A DNA stretch of 56,564 nucleotides from Acidimicrobiales bacterium (lineage in GTDB: Bacteria; Actinomycetota; Acidimicrobiia; Acidimicrobiales; MedAcidi-G1): positions 1 through 56,564 of the forward strand of contig JAERSW010000026.1 of assembly GCA_016845305.1 (NCBI GenBank), written 5' to 3'. The position numbers and the translations under genes are program-made. Positions 36,833 through 47,751 of this stretch are shown one piece after another (within the stretch, counting starts at the first letter, position 1; every line of letters begins with the position of its first letter). The notes under the pieces were generated by a model that was given only the letters and a program-made list of their open reading frames with translations, was not told the origin of the DNA and did not search any database.

Positions 36833-38800
36833 ATGGCGAATCGCCCCGATCGCTCCGACCGCGACGGCGGACGGCACTCGTCGACCGACGGCGACCAGAA
36901 GGCCGCGCCCAAGGGCGACCAGGGATCCGACCGCGGACCCCAGAAGAACCAGGGCTGGCCCCGCTGGGGCATGTGGCTGGTCATGGGCCTGGTGGCCGCC
37001 GCCCTGTTCCTGCCCGGCCTGCTGCCGTCGACCGAGGCCGAACAGGTGGCCTACGACCGCTTCCTCGACCGGGTGGCGGCCGGCGAGGTGGGCGAGGTCC
37101 TGGTCGACAACCAGAGCGGCGACATCGAGTTCACCACCGAGGACGGCACGTTCGGCACCACCGGCCCGCTGGAGTTGTCGATCGACGACCGCCGCCTGCT
37201 GGCCGACAGCGGTGCCGCGGTCCGCTTCGAGACGCCGCAGCCCAACTTCTTCCAGACCTGGCTGCCCCTCCTGCTGCCCGTCGGCCTGATCATCCTCTTC
37301 TTCTGGTGGATCAACCGTCGGGCCCAGGGCCAGATGAGCGGGATGATGTCCATCGGCCGCTCCCGGGCCAAGACCTACACCACCGAACGACCGGGCACGA
37401 CGTTCGAGGACGTGGCCGGCTACGAGGGCGTCAAGCAGGAGATCCGGGAGGTCGTCGACTTCCTGCGCGACACCGACAAGTTCGCCCAGATCGGCGCCCG
37501 GGTCCCCAAGGGCGTCCTGCTGGTCGGCCCCCCGGGCACCGGCAAGACCCTCATCGCCCGGGCGGTGGCCGGCGAGGCGGGCGTGCCGTTCCTGTCCGTC
37601 ACCGGCTCGGACTTCATGGAGATGTTCGTCGGCGTGGGCGCCAGCCGGGTCCGCGACCTGTTCGAGTCGGCCCGCAAGATGGGCCGGGCCATCATCTTCA
37701 TCGACGAGGTCGACTCGGTGGGCCGCAAGCGCGGCGCCGGACTCGGCGGCGGCCACGACGAACGCGAGCAGACCCTCAACCAGATGCTGTCGGAGATGGA
37801 CGGCTTCGAGGGCAGCGAGGGCATCGTCATGATGGCGGCCACCAACCGGCCCGACATCCTCGACCCGGCCCTGTTGCGCCCGGGCCGCTTCGACCGCCAG
37901 GTCGTGGTGCCGCTCCCCGAGTTGACCGACCGGCGGGAGATCCTCGACGTGCACGTCAAGGGCAAGAAGGTCCACGACGACGTGGACCTGGACGTGGTGG
38001 CCCGCGGCACGCCGGGCATGAGCGGCGCCGACCTGTCCAACCTCGTCAACGAGGCGGCCCTCATCGCCGTGCGCGACGGCGAGGACGCCATCCGGGCCGA
38101 GCACTTCGAGGGAGCCCGGGACCGGGCGCTCATGGGTCAGAAGCGCGAGTCGCTGGCCATGTCCGACGAGGAGAAGGAACTGACCGCCTACCACGAGGCG
38201 GGCCACGCCCTGTGCGCGGCGCTGCTGCCCACCGCCGATCCGCTCCACAAGGTGACGATCATCCCCAGCGGCATGGCCCTCGGGGTGACCATGCAGCTGC
38301 CGGCCGAGGACCGCCACACCTACCGGCAGGACTACCTCGAGGAACGCCTGGTCATCATGCTGGGTGGCCGGATGGCCGAGGACCTCGTCTTCGAGGTCAC
38401 CTCCACCGGCGCCGGCAACGACCTCATGCAGGCCACCGAGACGGCCCGCCGGATGGTGCGGGAGTGGGGCATGAGCGAGCGGATCGGCCCGATGGCCTGG
38501 GGCAGCCAGGGACAGGTGTTCCTCGGCGACGACCTCATGCACAGCCGCGACTACAGCGACGAGACCGCCCACCTCATCGACGAGGAGGTCCAGCGCATCC
38601 TCGGCGAGCAGGACGACCGCTGTCGGGCCCTGCTGACCGAGCACCGCCACGCCCTCGACCTGGTGGCCCGGTCCCTGCTGGAACACGAGACGATCACCGG
38701 CGACGACGTGGCCCGCCTGGTGGCCGCGGCCGCCGCCCCGGCGGAGCCTCGGAACGCCGGGGCGGAGACGCCCGTCGAGGATCCGACGACGGTCGACTGA
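36833..38800 (+). CDS. ftsH: ATP-dependent zinc metalloprotease FtsH
   Basis: Membrane-anchored AAA+ protease that degrades damaged membrane and short-lived regulatory proteins. The 655-residue protein has a hydrophilic N-terminus (about 1-42), a first helix, a small extracytoplasmic domain, a second helix ending [10 protein letters not shown], the AAA domain with Walker [13 protein letters not shown], Walker [12 protein letters not shown] and LRPGRFDRQ, then the M41 peptidase with [16 protein letters not shown] is only one base from the ATG, too close for normal use. TACGAT lies 6 bases before the ATG, so a leaderless mRNA is the better explanation. Confidence 0.97.
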   Translation: MANRPDRSDRDGGRHSSTDGDQKAAPKGDQGSDRGPQKNQGWPRWGMWLVMGLVAAALFLPGLLPSTEAEQVAYDRFLDRVAAGEVGEVLVDNQSGDIEFTTEDGTFGTTGPLELSIDDRRLLADSGAAVRFETPQPNFFQTWLPLLLPVGLIILFFWWINRRAQGQMSGMMSIGRSRAKTYTTERPGTTFEDVAGYEGVKQEIREVVDFLRDTDKFAQIGARVPKGVLLVGPPGTGKTLIARAVAGEAGVPFLSVTGSDFMEMFVGVGASRVRDLFESARKMGRAIIFIDEVDSVGRKRGAGLGGGHDEREQTLNQMLSEMDGFEGSEGIVMMAATNRPDILDPALLRPGRFDRQVVVPLPELTDRREILDVHVKGKKVHDDVDLDVVARGTPGMSGADLSNLVNEAALIAVRDGEDAIRAEHFEGARDRALMGQKRESLAMSDEEKELTAYHEAGHALCAALLPTADPLHKVTIIPSGMALGVTMQLPAEDRHTYRQDYLEERLVIMLGGRMAEDLVFEVTSTGAGNDLMQATETARRMVREWGMSERIGPMAWGSQGQVFLGDDLMHSRDYSDETAHLIDEEVQRILGEQDDRCRALLTEHRHALDLVARSLLEHETITGDDVARLVAAAAAPAEPRNAGAETPVEDPTTVD

Positions 38801-38812
38801 GGCGTCCCGACC

Positions 38813-39259
38813 GTGGACCGCCTCCTCCTCCTGGTCGCCGTCGCCGCCCTGGCCGGCGTGGCGGCCCACCTGCTCCAGCGACGTCGCCCCGACGCCCCGG
38901 TCCGGACCGGCTGGACGGTTCCCGAACAGCTCGACCGCGACGACTTCGACCGCCCCGAGGCCCCGTGGCTGGTCGCCGTCTTCACCTCGGCGTCCTGCGA
39001 CGCATGCGCCGCCGTGGCCGCCACGGCTGCCCCGCTGGCCAGCGACGCCGTGGAGGTCCAGGTCGTCGAGTACGGCCGACACCGCGACCTCCACGACCGC
39101 TACGGCATCGACGCCGTGCCGTTGGTGGTGATCGCCGATGCCCTCGGGGTCGTGCGGGCCGACCACGTCGGACCGGTCAGCGCCACCCACCTGTGGGGGT
39201 CGCTGGCCGAGGTGCGGGAGCCTGGCTCCACCCCCGACGGCTGCGGAGCCGGCGGCTAG
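38813..39259 (+). CDS. Membrane-anchored thioredoxin-fold protein
   Basis: The 148-residue protein has an N-terminal membrane helix (about 3-20) with a following Arg cluster, then a thioredoxin-like domain. FTSASCDACAAVAA supplies a CxxC redox pair in the canonical place, and GIDAVPLVVI supplies the cis-Pro. By the positive-inside rule the basic RRR after the helix suggests the thioredoxin domain may face the cytoplasm, but orientation is uncertain. The GTG start is 12 bases after ftsH, so the two are probably co-transcribed. Its TAG stop shares the palindrome CTAG with the convergent DUF5719 gene. Confidence 0.8.
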   Translation: MDRLLLLVAVAALAGVAAHLLQRRRPDAPVRTGWTVPEQLDRDDFDRPEAPWLVAVFTSASCDACAAVAATAAPLASDAVEVQVVEYGRHRDLHDRYGIDAVPLVVIADALGVVRADHVGPVSATHLWGSLAEVREPGSTPDGCGAGG

Positions 39260-39264
39260 CCGCC
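39251..39264. repeat. Perfect 14-base palindrome at convergent stop codons
   Basis: GGCGGCTAGCCGCC reads the same on both strands. Its centre CTAG supplies the TAG stop of the thioredoxin-like gene on the plus strand and of the DUF5719 gene on the minus strand. It has no loop and no T-run, so it is not a typical intrinsic terminator. Confidence 0.85.
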
Positions 39265-40734
39265 CGAGGGGTCGACGAGGGGTTCCTCGGTCCCGGCCAC
39301 GGCCACCATCGACGTGGCGGTCCAGCCGTCCGGACCGTCGGCACGGACCGACGCCACCACCGCCGAGGTCGACTCGACGGCCAGGACCACCGGCCCCCCA
39401 CCGCCCAGCGGGAGGGCGAGGTGGCCGCCCGGCGGGACCTCCACGGTGACCGGCAGGCCGTCCGGCGCCTGTCCCGACAGGACCTCCACCGACACGGTGG
39501 CGATGCCCGCCGACGCCGGGTTGGCCACGGCCAGCACGTCGTGGACCGCCCCGAAGCGGGCCGCCACGTCGACCACCCAGCCCCGCGCCGCCACCCGGGA
39601 AGCGGGCCTCACGTCGAGGCCCATCGGACCGTCGACCGCCCACCGGACCACCGAGGCGGCCACGCCGACCTCCCCGTCGGTCCTGGTGGCGTCGTGGGGC
39701 GGCTCCAGCGTCCGGACCTCGATCCCGAACTCCCCGAGGCCGGCCAGGCGACCGTCGGACAGGTCGACCACGTGGCGCTGGCCGGCGCGAAGCACCAACG
39801 GCCACGGCTCCACGAAGGCCTCTGGGTCGGCGAATCTCGGCACCACCTCCACCTCGACCGGCCGGGTGCCCGGGTTCAGGACCGACACGCCGATCGAGGC
39901 CGCCGCGTCTCCGGCGCCCGCCCCGGGGAGGAGCCACGAGCCCGACGTGCCGGCCACGCCCGGTGCGAGGTCCAGCCCACGTCGACCCTCGGGGTCCGTG
40001 CCGTCCGAGGCCTGCAGGCGCATGGCCACCAGGCGACCCACCCGCACGTCCACCGTCGCCGAGACCACCGACGAGTCGCTGATCCGCTCCGTCAGGTCGT
40101 AGGCCACCACCGATCGGCCGGGCACCACGATGCCCTGCGAGTCCAACGTCTCCCGCCGACCGATGTCGCCCACGAACCGCAGGTCGGCCACCGCGGCGGC
40201 CCGGAACGGGTTGTGGAGCAACAGCCAGGCCCGGTTGCCGGGGCGGGTGGTGGTCGACCAGGGCACCAGCCAGGTCACGTCGGTCCGTGTGGGACAGGGC
40301 CGTCGGTCCCGGCCATCGGGGCCGTCCACCGCCTGCGACACGACCGCCGCGCCACCCGATGCCTCGACGGTCACCGCGGCGAACTCGGCCCCGGGCACGA
40401 ACCGGCCGGGCTCCACCGTCAGGCGGCCACCGGCATCGAGCCGGAACTCCCGTTCCACGGTGCGTCGTCCGTCGTCGACCACGGTGACCCGCCCCTCGAT
40501 CGGGCGGCCCGACACGCTGACCACCTCGACGCTCCGACGATCCACCCCGTCCAACTGCGCGGTGGGTCCCGGGCAGAACCACAGTGCGGTGGCCTCGCTC
40601 CCGAGCGGAACCGCCGACGTCGCCTCCACCTCCGGCGCCACCTCGCCACCGGGGCCACCGCCATCGCCGAGCGTGGCACCGGCCACCGCCAGGGCCACGA
40701 GGACCACCAGTGCCGGACCGCGCAGCGCATTCAC
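39256..40734 (-). CDS. DUF5719-family exported protein
   Basis: Predicted secreted or membrane-attached protein of unknown function, 492 residues. One N-terminal hydrophobic helix (about 4-22) acts as signal or anchor. The remainder is beta-rich with repeated immunoglobulin-like stretches such as WLLLHNPFRAAAVADLRF and VSVLNPGTRPVEVEVVPRF. Actinobacterial DUF5719 proteins usually follow a very large GT2-type protein, as here, near whiB2 and the F420 genes. The GTG start overlaps the upstream stop as GTGA. Confidence 0.78.
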   Translation of the reverse strand: MNALRGPALVVLVALAVAGATLGDGGGPGGEVAPEVEATSAVPLGSEATALWFCPGPTAQLDGVDRRSVEVVSVSGRPIEGRVTVVDDGRRTVEREFRLDAGGRLTVEPGRFVPGAEFAAVTVEASGGAAVVSQAVDGPDGRDRRPCPTRTDVTWLVPWSTTTRPGNRAWLLLHNPFRAAAVADLRFVGDIGRRETLDSQGIVVPGRSVVAYDLTERISDSSVVSATVDVRVGRLVAMRLQASDGTDPEGRRGLDLAPGVAGTSGSWLLPGAGAGDAAASIGVSVLNPGTRPVEVEVVPRFADPEAFVEPWPLVLRAGQRHVVDLSDGRLAGLGEFGIEVRTLEPPHDATRTDGEVGVAASVVRWAVDGPMGLDVRPASRVAARGWVVDVAARFGAVHDVLAVANPASAGIATVSVEVLSGQAPDGLPVTVEVPPGGHLALPLGGGGPVVLAVESTSAVVASVRADGPDGWTATSMVAVAGTEEPLVDPSGG

Positions 40735-43700
40735 CGGGCCACCCCCGCCCGGTCCCGCCGCCCCGTCCGGGACCAACTGGCCAGCAGGAGGAGGCCGACC
40801 GCCGCCGCCGCCTGGAACCGCCGCCGACCACGGTGGCGACCGTCGTCGAGGAGCAACGCCACCTCGGATCCTCCAGCCACCCGGACCGACGGACGTCCGT
40901 CCACGCCGGTCGTCGCCCCCGGGGGAAGGACGGCGAGCTCCCGCCCCCCGACCGACGGCACCCACCGGTCGTCCGGCCCGTGCATCCACCGCAACGCACC
41001 GTCGACCGGGACCCCCACCACCCGATGGCCGAGATCCCGACGCTCCACCCGGGCCGGAACCACCCGACGGTTCCCGTCGCGCACCACCGAGAACGGCGCC
41101 TCCACCGCGGTGTTCCGGTAGACGGTGACCGCCCCGTTGACGGCCGGCACCCGTTCCAGGTCCAGCTGCCGGGCCAGCGCAGCGACCAGCGCGGTCGCCG
41201 CCGGTCGTTCCACCGCAGGCTCGGGGACCGGCGCCGAGCGTTCCACCAGGACGATGCGGGCCACGCCCCAACGACCCAGCACCGCACCGAGCCGGTGGAG
41301 GTCTCCGGCCACGGCCCGTCCGACCGCCTCGGACACCGCGTCCATGCCGGCCGTCGCACCCGGCGACCACTGGTCGGCCAGGTCCGGTCGACCGTCGGTG
41401 ACGGCCAGGACCGTTCCGACGGGGAGGTCAGGGCCCATCGACCCGGCCGGGTCGCGTCGGTCGAACGGCAGGCCGGCGGCCGGCACGACCCGGCCGTCGC
41501 CCAGCCACAGGATCCGCGCGTCGCCGCCGGTCCGCTGCTCCCCATCCGCCGACGGCGACCAGGACTCGGGGAGGACGTCCAGCAGGTCGACCCGCGGCGC
41601 CCCCCAGGCCCCGTCGAAGGCACCGGCCGCCACCGGCAGGGCTCCCACCGCGAGGGCGAGCGTCACGACGCCCAGGAGCGCGGACCGCGTCCACCGACCC
41701 AGCCGCGCCGACATTCGAACGGGACCGGACGGCGACGCCGGCATCGACGACGCCCGCACCACGGCCTCTCCGAGGCCCGCCGCGCCGGCGGCCGAGGCCC
41801 AGGCCAGGCCGACGGCGACCACCACGAGCAGGACCTCGGGCTCGACCACCCCGAGCGCACCGTCGGGCGCGCCGAACCATCCCCGATCGACGGCGGCCAG
41901 CAGGACCAGGGCGGAGGCGACGACGAGCCAGGCCCGGACCACCACCCCGAGGTGCCGGCCGGTCGAGGCCAACAGGGCGACGATCGGCAGGACGAACAGG
42001 GCCGTGGCGGCCGTCCGACCGGTCGCTCCGACGTCCAGGCCGAGCACGTCGCGGACCCCGATTCCCGCTCCGATCCTTCCGGCTCCGGACCCGAGGGTGG
42101 CCGGATCCCGACCCCCGAGGAGGTCGACCACCAGGGGGAGGTGGACGACGGCGGCGAGCAGGCCTCCCCCCGTCGAGACCACCAGGAGCCGCACGAACCC
42201 GTCCCTCCGACCGGCCAGGAGGGTGCCGGACAGGAGCCCGACCAGGACCGCCACGACTGGCACCACGAGGAGCGGGTCGACGGCGACCACCGCGGCGAGC
42301 ACCACCGCGGTGACCACCACCTCCGACCAGAGGTCCCGCACCCGTGCCCCCGGCCCGGGATCACCCCCCAACCCGCCATACGGCGCCATCCCCTGGGCGC
42401 CAGCCAGACGGCGCACCACCCACGGCACCGTGGCATAGGCGGCCAGGGTCGACAGGCCGCCCTCCCGCAACGCCTCCCAGGGAAGGGGAACGGCGAGGTA
42501 GACGAGGACGGCGATCGCCCGGGACCGACCACCGCCCACCGGGCGGACCAGGCGCCAGACGCCCATCGCTCCGCAGGCGACGGCGCCGAGGACCACCACG
42601 GTCCACCACGAGCCGCTGGACCCCGGCCAGGCGTCGGCCGCCACCCCCAGGAGGGCCAGGCCGTCGGGACCCACCAGCTCCGTCCCGGTCCCTCCGGTCC
42701 GCCAACCCGACCACCACGACGCCACCAGGTCCGAAGGCTCGGCGGGGAGGTCCCGGATCCTCCCGACCGCCACGACCCCATCGGCCAGCAGCGACCGCGA
42801 TCCGAAGGCCACGACGGCCGCGGCCATGAGGAGGAGGAGCCCGCCGGGTCCGAAGACGGCGGCGAACCACGCCTGGAGGTGGCGCTCCCAGGTCGAGCCC
42901 TCCCGATCCGCCGCGAGGTCGCGTCCGGTCACCACCCGACGGAATGCGTGGTGGGGCACCGCCACCGGCTCCACCGGACGGTCCAACGCCGCGGCGCTGG
43001 ACCGGTGGCGCAGCCGACGCGCTGACGCCAGCCGTCGGAGGTTCCACGGCCACGCGGCCACCAGGCCCCAGGCGTGCCGGAACCGCCCGGCCGCCAGCCC
43101 GTAGGCCACCCCGAACAGCGTCGCCACCAGCAACGGCAGCGCCAGCACGGCGGCGGCCCGCCCGTGCCCCGTCAGGAGCAGCCGGACGCGGAGCCGGGAC
43201 CGCCGAGCCTCGTCAGTGGCGAGCGGGGTCAGCCGTCGGGCCGTCGCCCCCGGTACCACCGCCACCGTCGCCCCGGCCCGGCGGGCCCGCAGGCAGAACT
43301 CCACCGACCCGTCGAGGTCGTCACCCTCGGGATCCAGGCCACCCAGCTCGGCGTAGAGGTCGGCGCGGACCATCCACGCCGAGCCGGCCACGGCCAGCGG
43401 AACCAGGTCGGCGTCGTGCTGGCCCTGGTCGGGCTCGGGGTCGGCCACCACCGGAACGGGCGAACACAGTCGGTCGAGCCGCCACCCGGTCTCCACCAAC
43501 GAGCCGTCCGGGTCCACCACCTTGGGGCCGACGACCCCGGCGTTGGTCCCGACGGCCCGTTCGACGAGACGGCGCACGGCCGTGTCGCCCAGCACGACGC
43601 CACCCGGCACCAGGAGGAGGAAGCCCCCGGTCATCGTCCCCGGACGGGCGGCCAGCGCCGTGGCGACGGCCGCCGCCTGCCCCGCCTCCGGTGGTGCGGA

Positions 43701-43949
43701 CACCACCGTCGAACCGGGGAACAGGGTCGACACCCGGTCGGGGACCGATGCGACAGTGTCCCCGGTGGCGGGATCCGAGCCGTCGGGGACCTCGACGACG
43801 GCCACCTCGAGGCGCCGGTGGTCCTGCGCGGCGAGGCCGGACAACACCGCCTCGAGTTCGGGAGCGCTCCCCCGGGCCACCACGATGGCCAGGACGGGGA
43901 CCTCCACCGGGGCGCCGACGGCGCGGGATTCGGGAGGTACGGCGTCCAC
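40731..43949 (-). CDS. Very large GT2-like membrane protein with degenerate glycosyltransferase domain
   Basis: The 1072-residue protein has an N-terminal GT-A-like domain (about 15-230) with VGPKVVDPDGSLVETGW, GSAWMVRADLYAELGGLDP and VEFCLRARRAGA. About a dozen helices and an extracytoplasmic region follow, with a final helix before the basic end. At the usual metal-binding acidic motif the sequence is LLLVPGGVVL, without a DxD, and the late catalytic/metal His is not evident, so activity is doubtful. It is coupled to DUF5719. TAGTCT lies 9 bases before the GTG start. Streptomycetes have a similar giant protein in the same position. Confidence 0.82.
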   Translation of the reverse strand: MDAVPPESRAVGAPVEVPVLAIVVARGSAPELEAVLSGLAAQDHRRLEVAVVEVPDGSDPATGDTVASVPDRVSTLFPGSTVVSAPPEAGQAAAVATALAARPGTMTGGFLLLVPGGVVLGDTAVRRLVERAVGTNAGVVGPKVVDPDGSLVETGWRLDRLCSPVPVVADPEPDQGQHDADLVPLAVAGSAWMVRADLYAELGGLDPEGDDLDGSVEFCLRARRAGATVAVVPGATARRLTPLATDEARRSRLRVRLLLTGHGRAAAVLALPLLVATLFGVAYGLAAGRFRHAWGLVAAWPWNLRRLASARRLRHRSSAAALDRPVEPVAVPHHAFRRVVTGRDLAADREGSTWERHLQAWFAAVFGPGGLLLLMAAAVVAFGSRSLLADGVVAVGRIRDLPAEPSDLVASWWSGWRTGGTGTELVGPDGLALLGVAADAWPGSSGSWWTVVVLGAVACGAMGVWRLVRPVGGGRSRAIAVLVYLAVPLPWEALREGGLSTLAAYATVPWVVRRLAGAQGMAPYGGLGGDPGPGARVRDLWSEVVVTAVVLAAVVAVDPLLVVPVVAVLVGLLSGTLLAGRRDGFVRLLVVSTGGGLLAAVVHLPLVVDLLGGRDPATLGSGAGRIGAGIGVRDVLGLDVGATGRTAATALFVLPIVALLASTGRHLGVVVRAWLVVASALVLLAAVDRGWFGAPDGALGVVEPEVLLVVVAVGLAWASAAGAAGLGEAVVRASSMPASPSGPVRMSARLGRWTRSALLGVVTLALAVGALPVAAGAFDGAWGAPRVDLLDVLPESWSPSADGEQRTGGDARILWLGDGRVVPAAGLPFDRRDPAGSMGPDLPVGTVLAVTDGRPDLADQWSPGATAGMDAVSEAVGRAVAGDLHRLGAVLGRWGVARIVLVERSAPVPEPAVERPAATALVAALARQLDLERVPAVNGAVTVYRNTAVEAPFSVVRDGNRRVVPARVERRDLGHRVVGVPVDGALRWMHGPDDRWVPSVGGRELAVLPPGATTGVDGRPSVRVAGGSEVALLLDDGRHRGRRRFQAAAAVGLLLLASWSRTGRRDRAGVAR

Positions 43950-43958
43950 GGTGGCCGC

Positions 43959-43964
43959 AGACTA
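43959..43964 (-). promoter_or_regulatory. Putative -10 element of the large GT2-like gene
   Basis: TAGTCT on the minus strand ends 9 bases before the GTG start, within the 165-base divergent spacer 43950-44114. Confidence 0.32.
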
Positions 43965-44002
43965 CTTCCGCACCCCGTCCGGCCCCGGGCGTCGGTCCTC
44001 GA

Positions 44003-44029
44003 TTCAGGGCCTCCCCCCCCCTCTAGGAT
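44003..44029 (+). promoter_or_regulatory. Candidate promoter of the methyltransferase-rmd-gmd-fbiA-cofE unit
   Basis: TTCAGG at 44003-44008 and TAGGAT at 44024-44029 are 15 bases apart, separated by a C-run. The predicted leader is about 80 bases, with AAGGA next to the ATG at 44115. Spacing is shorter than optimal, so support is modest. Confidence 0.28.
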
Positions 44030-44114
44030 GTTCGGACGGTCCACCAGGGAAACCGGCTGACGGATCAGTCAAGGCAAGGATCGGATCGAGTCGCTGGACG
44101 CGGGAAGGACCTCG

Positions 44115-44816
44115 ATGGGAGAACAAGTCGGCGACGGTGACGACCGGTACGTGAACTTGGTCTACAACGAGTCGAGAACCCCGCTGACTGACTATCCCCA
44201 GAAACTCGCCGAGAATCTCATCCAGCGATTCTCGATCGACTCCGGGGCTCTGCTGCTGGACATCGGCTGCGGCAGAGGTGAAGTGCTCCGCGGCTTCATC
44301 GACCGGGGTCTCGTCGGTCACGGTGTTGACCAGTCAAGGGCAGCGGAGAAGTACTGCCCTGAAGCAGACCTCCGGATCTGCGACCTTGAGACCCAACCCC
44401 TTCCCTTCCCGGACCACACGTTCGATGTCGTCTACTCGAAGTCGGTCATCGAGCACTTCTACCATCCGGAAAACCTCGTCGCTGAAATCAGCCGCGTCCT
44501 TCGGCCGAACGGGCTGGCGATCACCCTCACCCCGGATTGGGACACCATGTACCGCGTCTTCTACGAAGACTTCACCCACCGGACTCCGTTCACCCTCCAG
44601 TCCCTGGAAGACATCTTCAGCCTCCATGGTTTCGCGGATGTGCACGTCCACCGGTTCCGCCAACTCCCTTCGACCTGGAAGCACCCGAAGCTGGCCCTTC
44701 CCCTCGCCGAACTGACGCGTTCGATCACCCCCTGGCGGCTGAAGTCGAAGAGCAAGTGGATCCGGTTCTCGAAGGAGATCATGCTCCTCGGCTCCGCGCG
44801 GAAGCCATCAGGTTGA
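44115..44816 (+). CDS. SAM-dependent methyltransferase, class I
   Basis: The 233-residue protein has the Rossmann motif I LLLDIGCGRGEVLRGF, an acidic motif II, DHTFDVVYSKSVIEHF (motif IV) and VLRPNGLAITLTPDWDT (post-motif), typical of small-molecule methyltransferases of sugar loci. The substrate is unknown; the downstream rmd-gmd genes suggest a deoxyhexose or glycan. Base composition is lower than its neighbours (hand count of line 44401: 55% GC, against 75% for line 45301 in rmd), a sign of separate origin. AAGGA lies 5 bases before the ATG. Confidence 0.86.
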   Translation: MGEQVGDGDDRYVNLVYNESRTPLTDYPQKLAENLIQRFSIDSGALLLDIGCGRGEVLRGFIDRGLVGHGVDQSRAAEKYCPEADLRICDLETQPLPFPDHTFDVVYSKSVIEHFYHPENLVAEISRVLRPNGLAITLTPDWDTMYRVFYEDFTHRTPFTLQSLEDIFSLHGFADVHVHRFRQLPSTWKHPKLALPLAELTRSITPWRLKSKSKWIRFSKEIMLLGSARKPSG

Positions 44817-44850
44817 TTCACCGACCGCAGGCCACGGGAACTGGTTCACC

Positions 44851-46753
<1,903 letters not shown>

Positions 46754-46770
46754 CCGAGGTTCGCTGCGAG

Positions 46771-47751
46771 GTGCCCGACGTGGAACCGCCCCTGGTGGCC
46801 GTCCTGGCCGGCGGCGTGGGTGCCGCCAAGCTGCTCCGCGGCATGGTGCGGGCCGTCCCCGGCCATCGGGTCACCGCGGTGGTCAACACCGCCGACGACC
46901 TCGTCCTCCACGGCCTCCACGTGTCACCCGACCTGGACACCGTGACCTACACCCTGGCCGGAGAGGTGAACCCGGAGACGGGGTGGGGGCTGCGGGGCGA
47001 GACCTGGCAGGCCATGGACGCCCTGGAGCGGTTCGGCACCCCGACCTGGTTCCGACTCGGCGACCGCGACCTGGGGACCCACCTCCACCGCACGGGCCGC
47101 CTGGCCGCCGGCGTCGGACTGGCCGAGGCCACCCGGGAGGTCGCCGGAGCATGGGGCGTGGAGGCCACCCTGCTGCCCATGACCGAGGACCGGGTGGCCA
47201 CCATGGTGACCGTCGACGACGACACGGCGGACGGGACCGAGGTCGGCTTCCAGGACTACTTCGTCGGGCTCCGCCACGAGGTGGCCATCCGCTCCGTTCG
47301 CTTCGCCGGCGCCGACTCGGCGCGCCCGGGACCCGGCGTCCTGGACGCCCTGCGCGACGCTCCGACGGTGGTCGTCGCCCCGTCCAATCCCATCGTGTCC
47401 ATCGGCCCGCTGCTGGCCGTTCCGGGGGTCGCCGACGTCCTCGCCGACCGACGGTCCGAGGTGGTCGCCGTGTCCCCCATCGTGGACGGCGCCGCCCTGA
47501 AGGGTCCGGCCGACCGGATGCTCCGCGAGCTCGGCCACGAGCCCTCGGTGGCCGGCGTGGCCCGGCTCTACCGCGACGTGGCGGCCACCCTGGTCGTGGA
47601 TCGGGCCGACGCCGGGCTCGCCGACGCGGTGGAAGCCGAGGGCATGGACTGCGTGGTGACCGACACGGTCATGACCGACGTCGACGTGGCCACCGACCTG
47701 TGCCGGACGCTCCTCGGAATCGGGGACCAGGCCCCGGGAGGAACGGCGTGA
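46771..47751 (+). CDS. fbiA: FbiA/CofD, phospholactate-type transferase of coenzyme F420 synthesis
   Basis: Transfers a phosphoenolpyruvate- or lactate-derived moiety from its GDP-activated form to the deazaflavin Fo, giving (dehydro-)F420-0. The 326-residue protein has VAVLAGGVGAAKLLRGM, VVNTADDLVLHGLHVSPDL, TYTLAGEVNPETGWG, FRLGDRDLGTHLHRT and PSNPIVSIGPLLAVPG. The start is GTG, 17 bases after gmd. Its stop overlaps the cofE start as GTGA. Bacterial enzymes generally use the phosphoenolpyruvate route, but that cannot be decided from this sequence. Confidence 0.94.
   Translation: MPDVEPPLVAVLAGGVGAAKLLRGMVRAVPGHRVTAVVNTADDLVLHGLHVSPDLDTVTYTLAGEVNPETGWGLRGETWQAMDALERFGTPTWFRLGDRDLGTHLHRTGRLAAGVGLAEATREVAGAWGVEATLLPMTEDRVATMVTVDDDTADGTEVGFQDYFVGLRHEVAIRSVRFAGADSARPGPGVLDALRDAPTVVVAPSNPIVSIGPLLAVPGVADVLADRRSEVVAVSPIVDGAALKGPADRMLRELGHEPSVAGVARLYRDVAATLVVDRADAGLADAVEAEGMDCVVTDTVMTDVDVATDLCRTLLGIGDQAPGGTA

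Noticed and set aside
36296-41623. 1775-codon minus-strand open frame running through ftsH and several other genes
   Set aside because: It is antisense to ftsH, which has every catalytic motif, and it overlaps DUF5719 and the large GT2-like gene in the wrong frame. No recognisable domain.
44004-44321. 105-codon minus-strand frame opposite the methyltransferase start
   Set aside because: It overlaps the Rossmann motif region of the methyltransferase on the other strand and has no start context or homologous feature.
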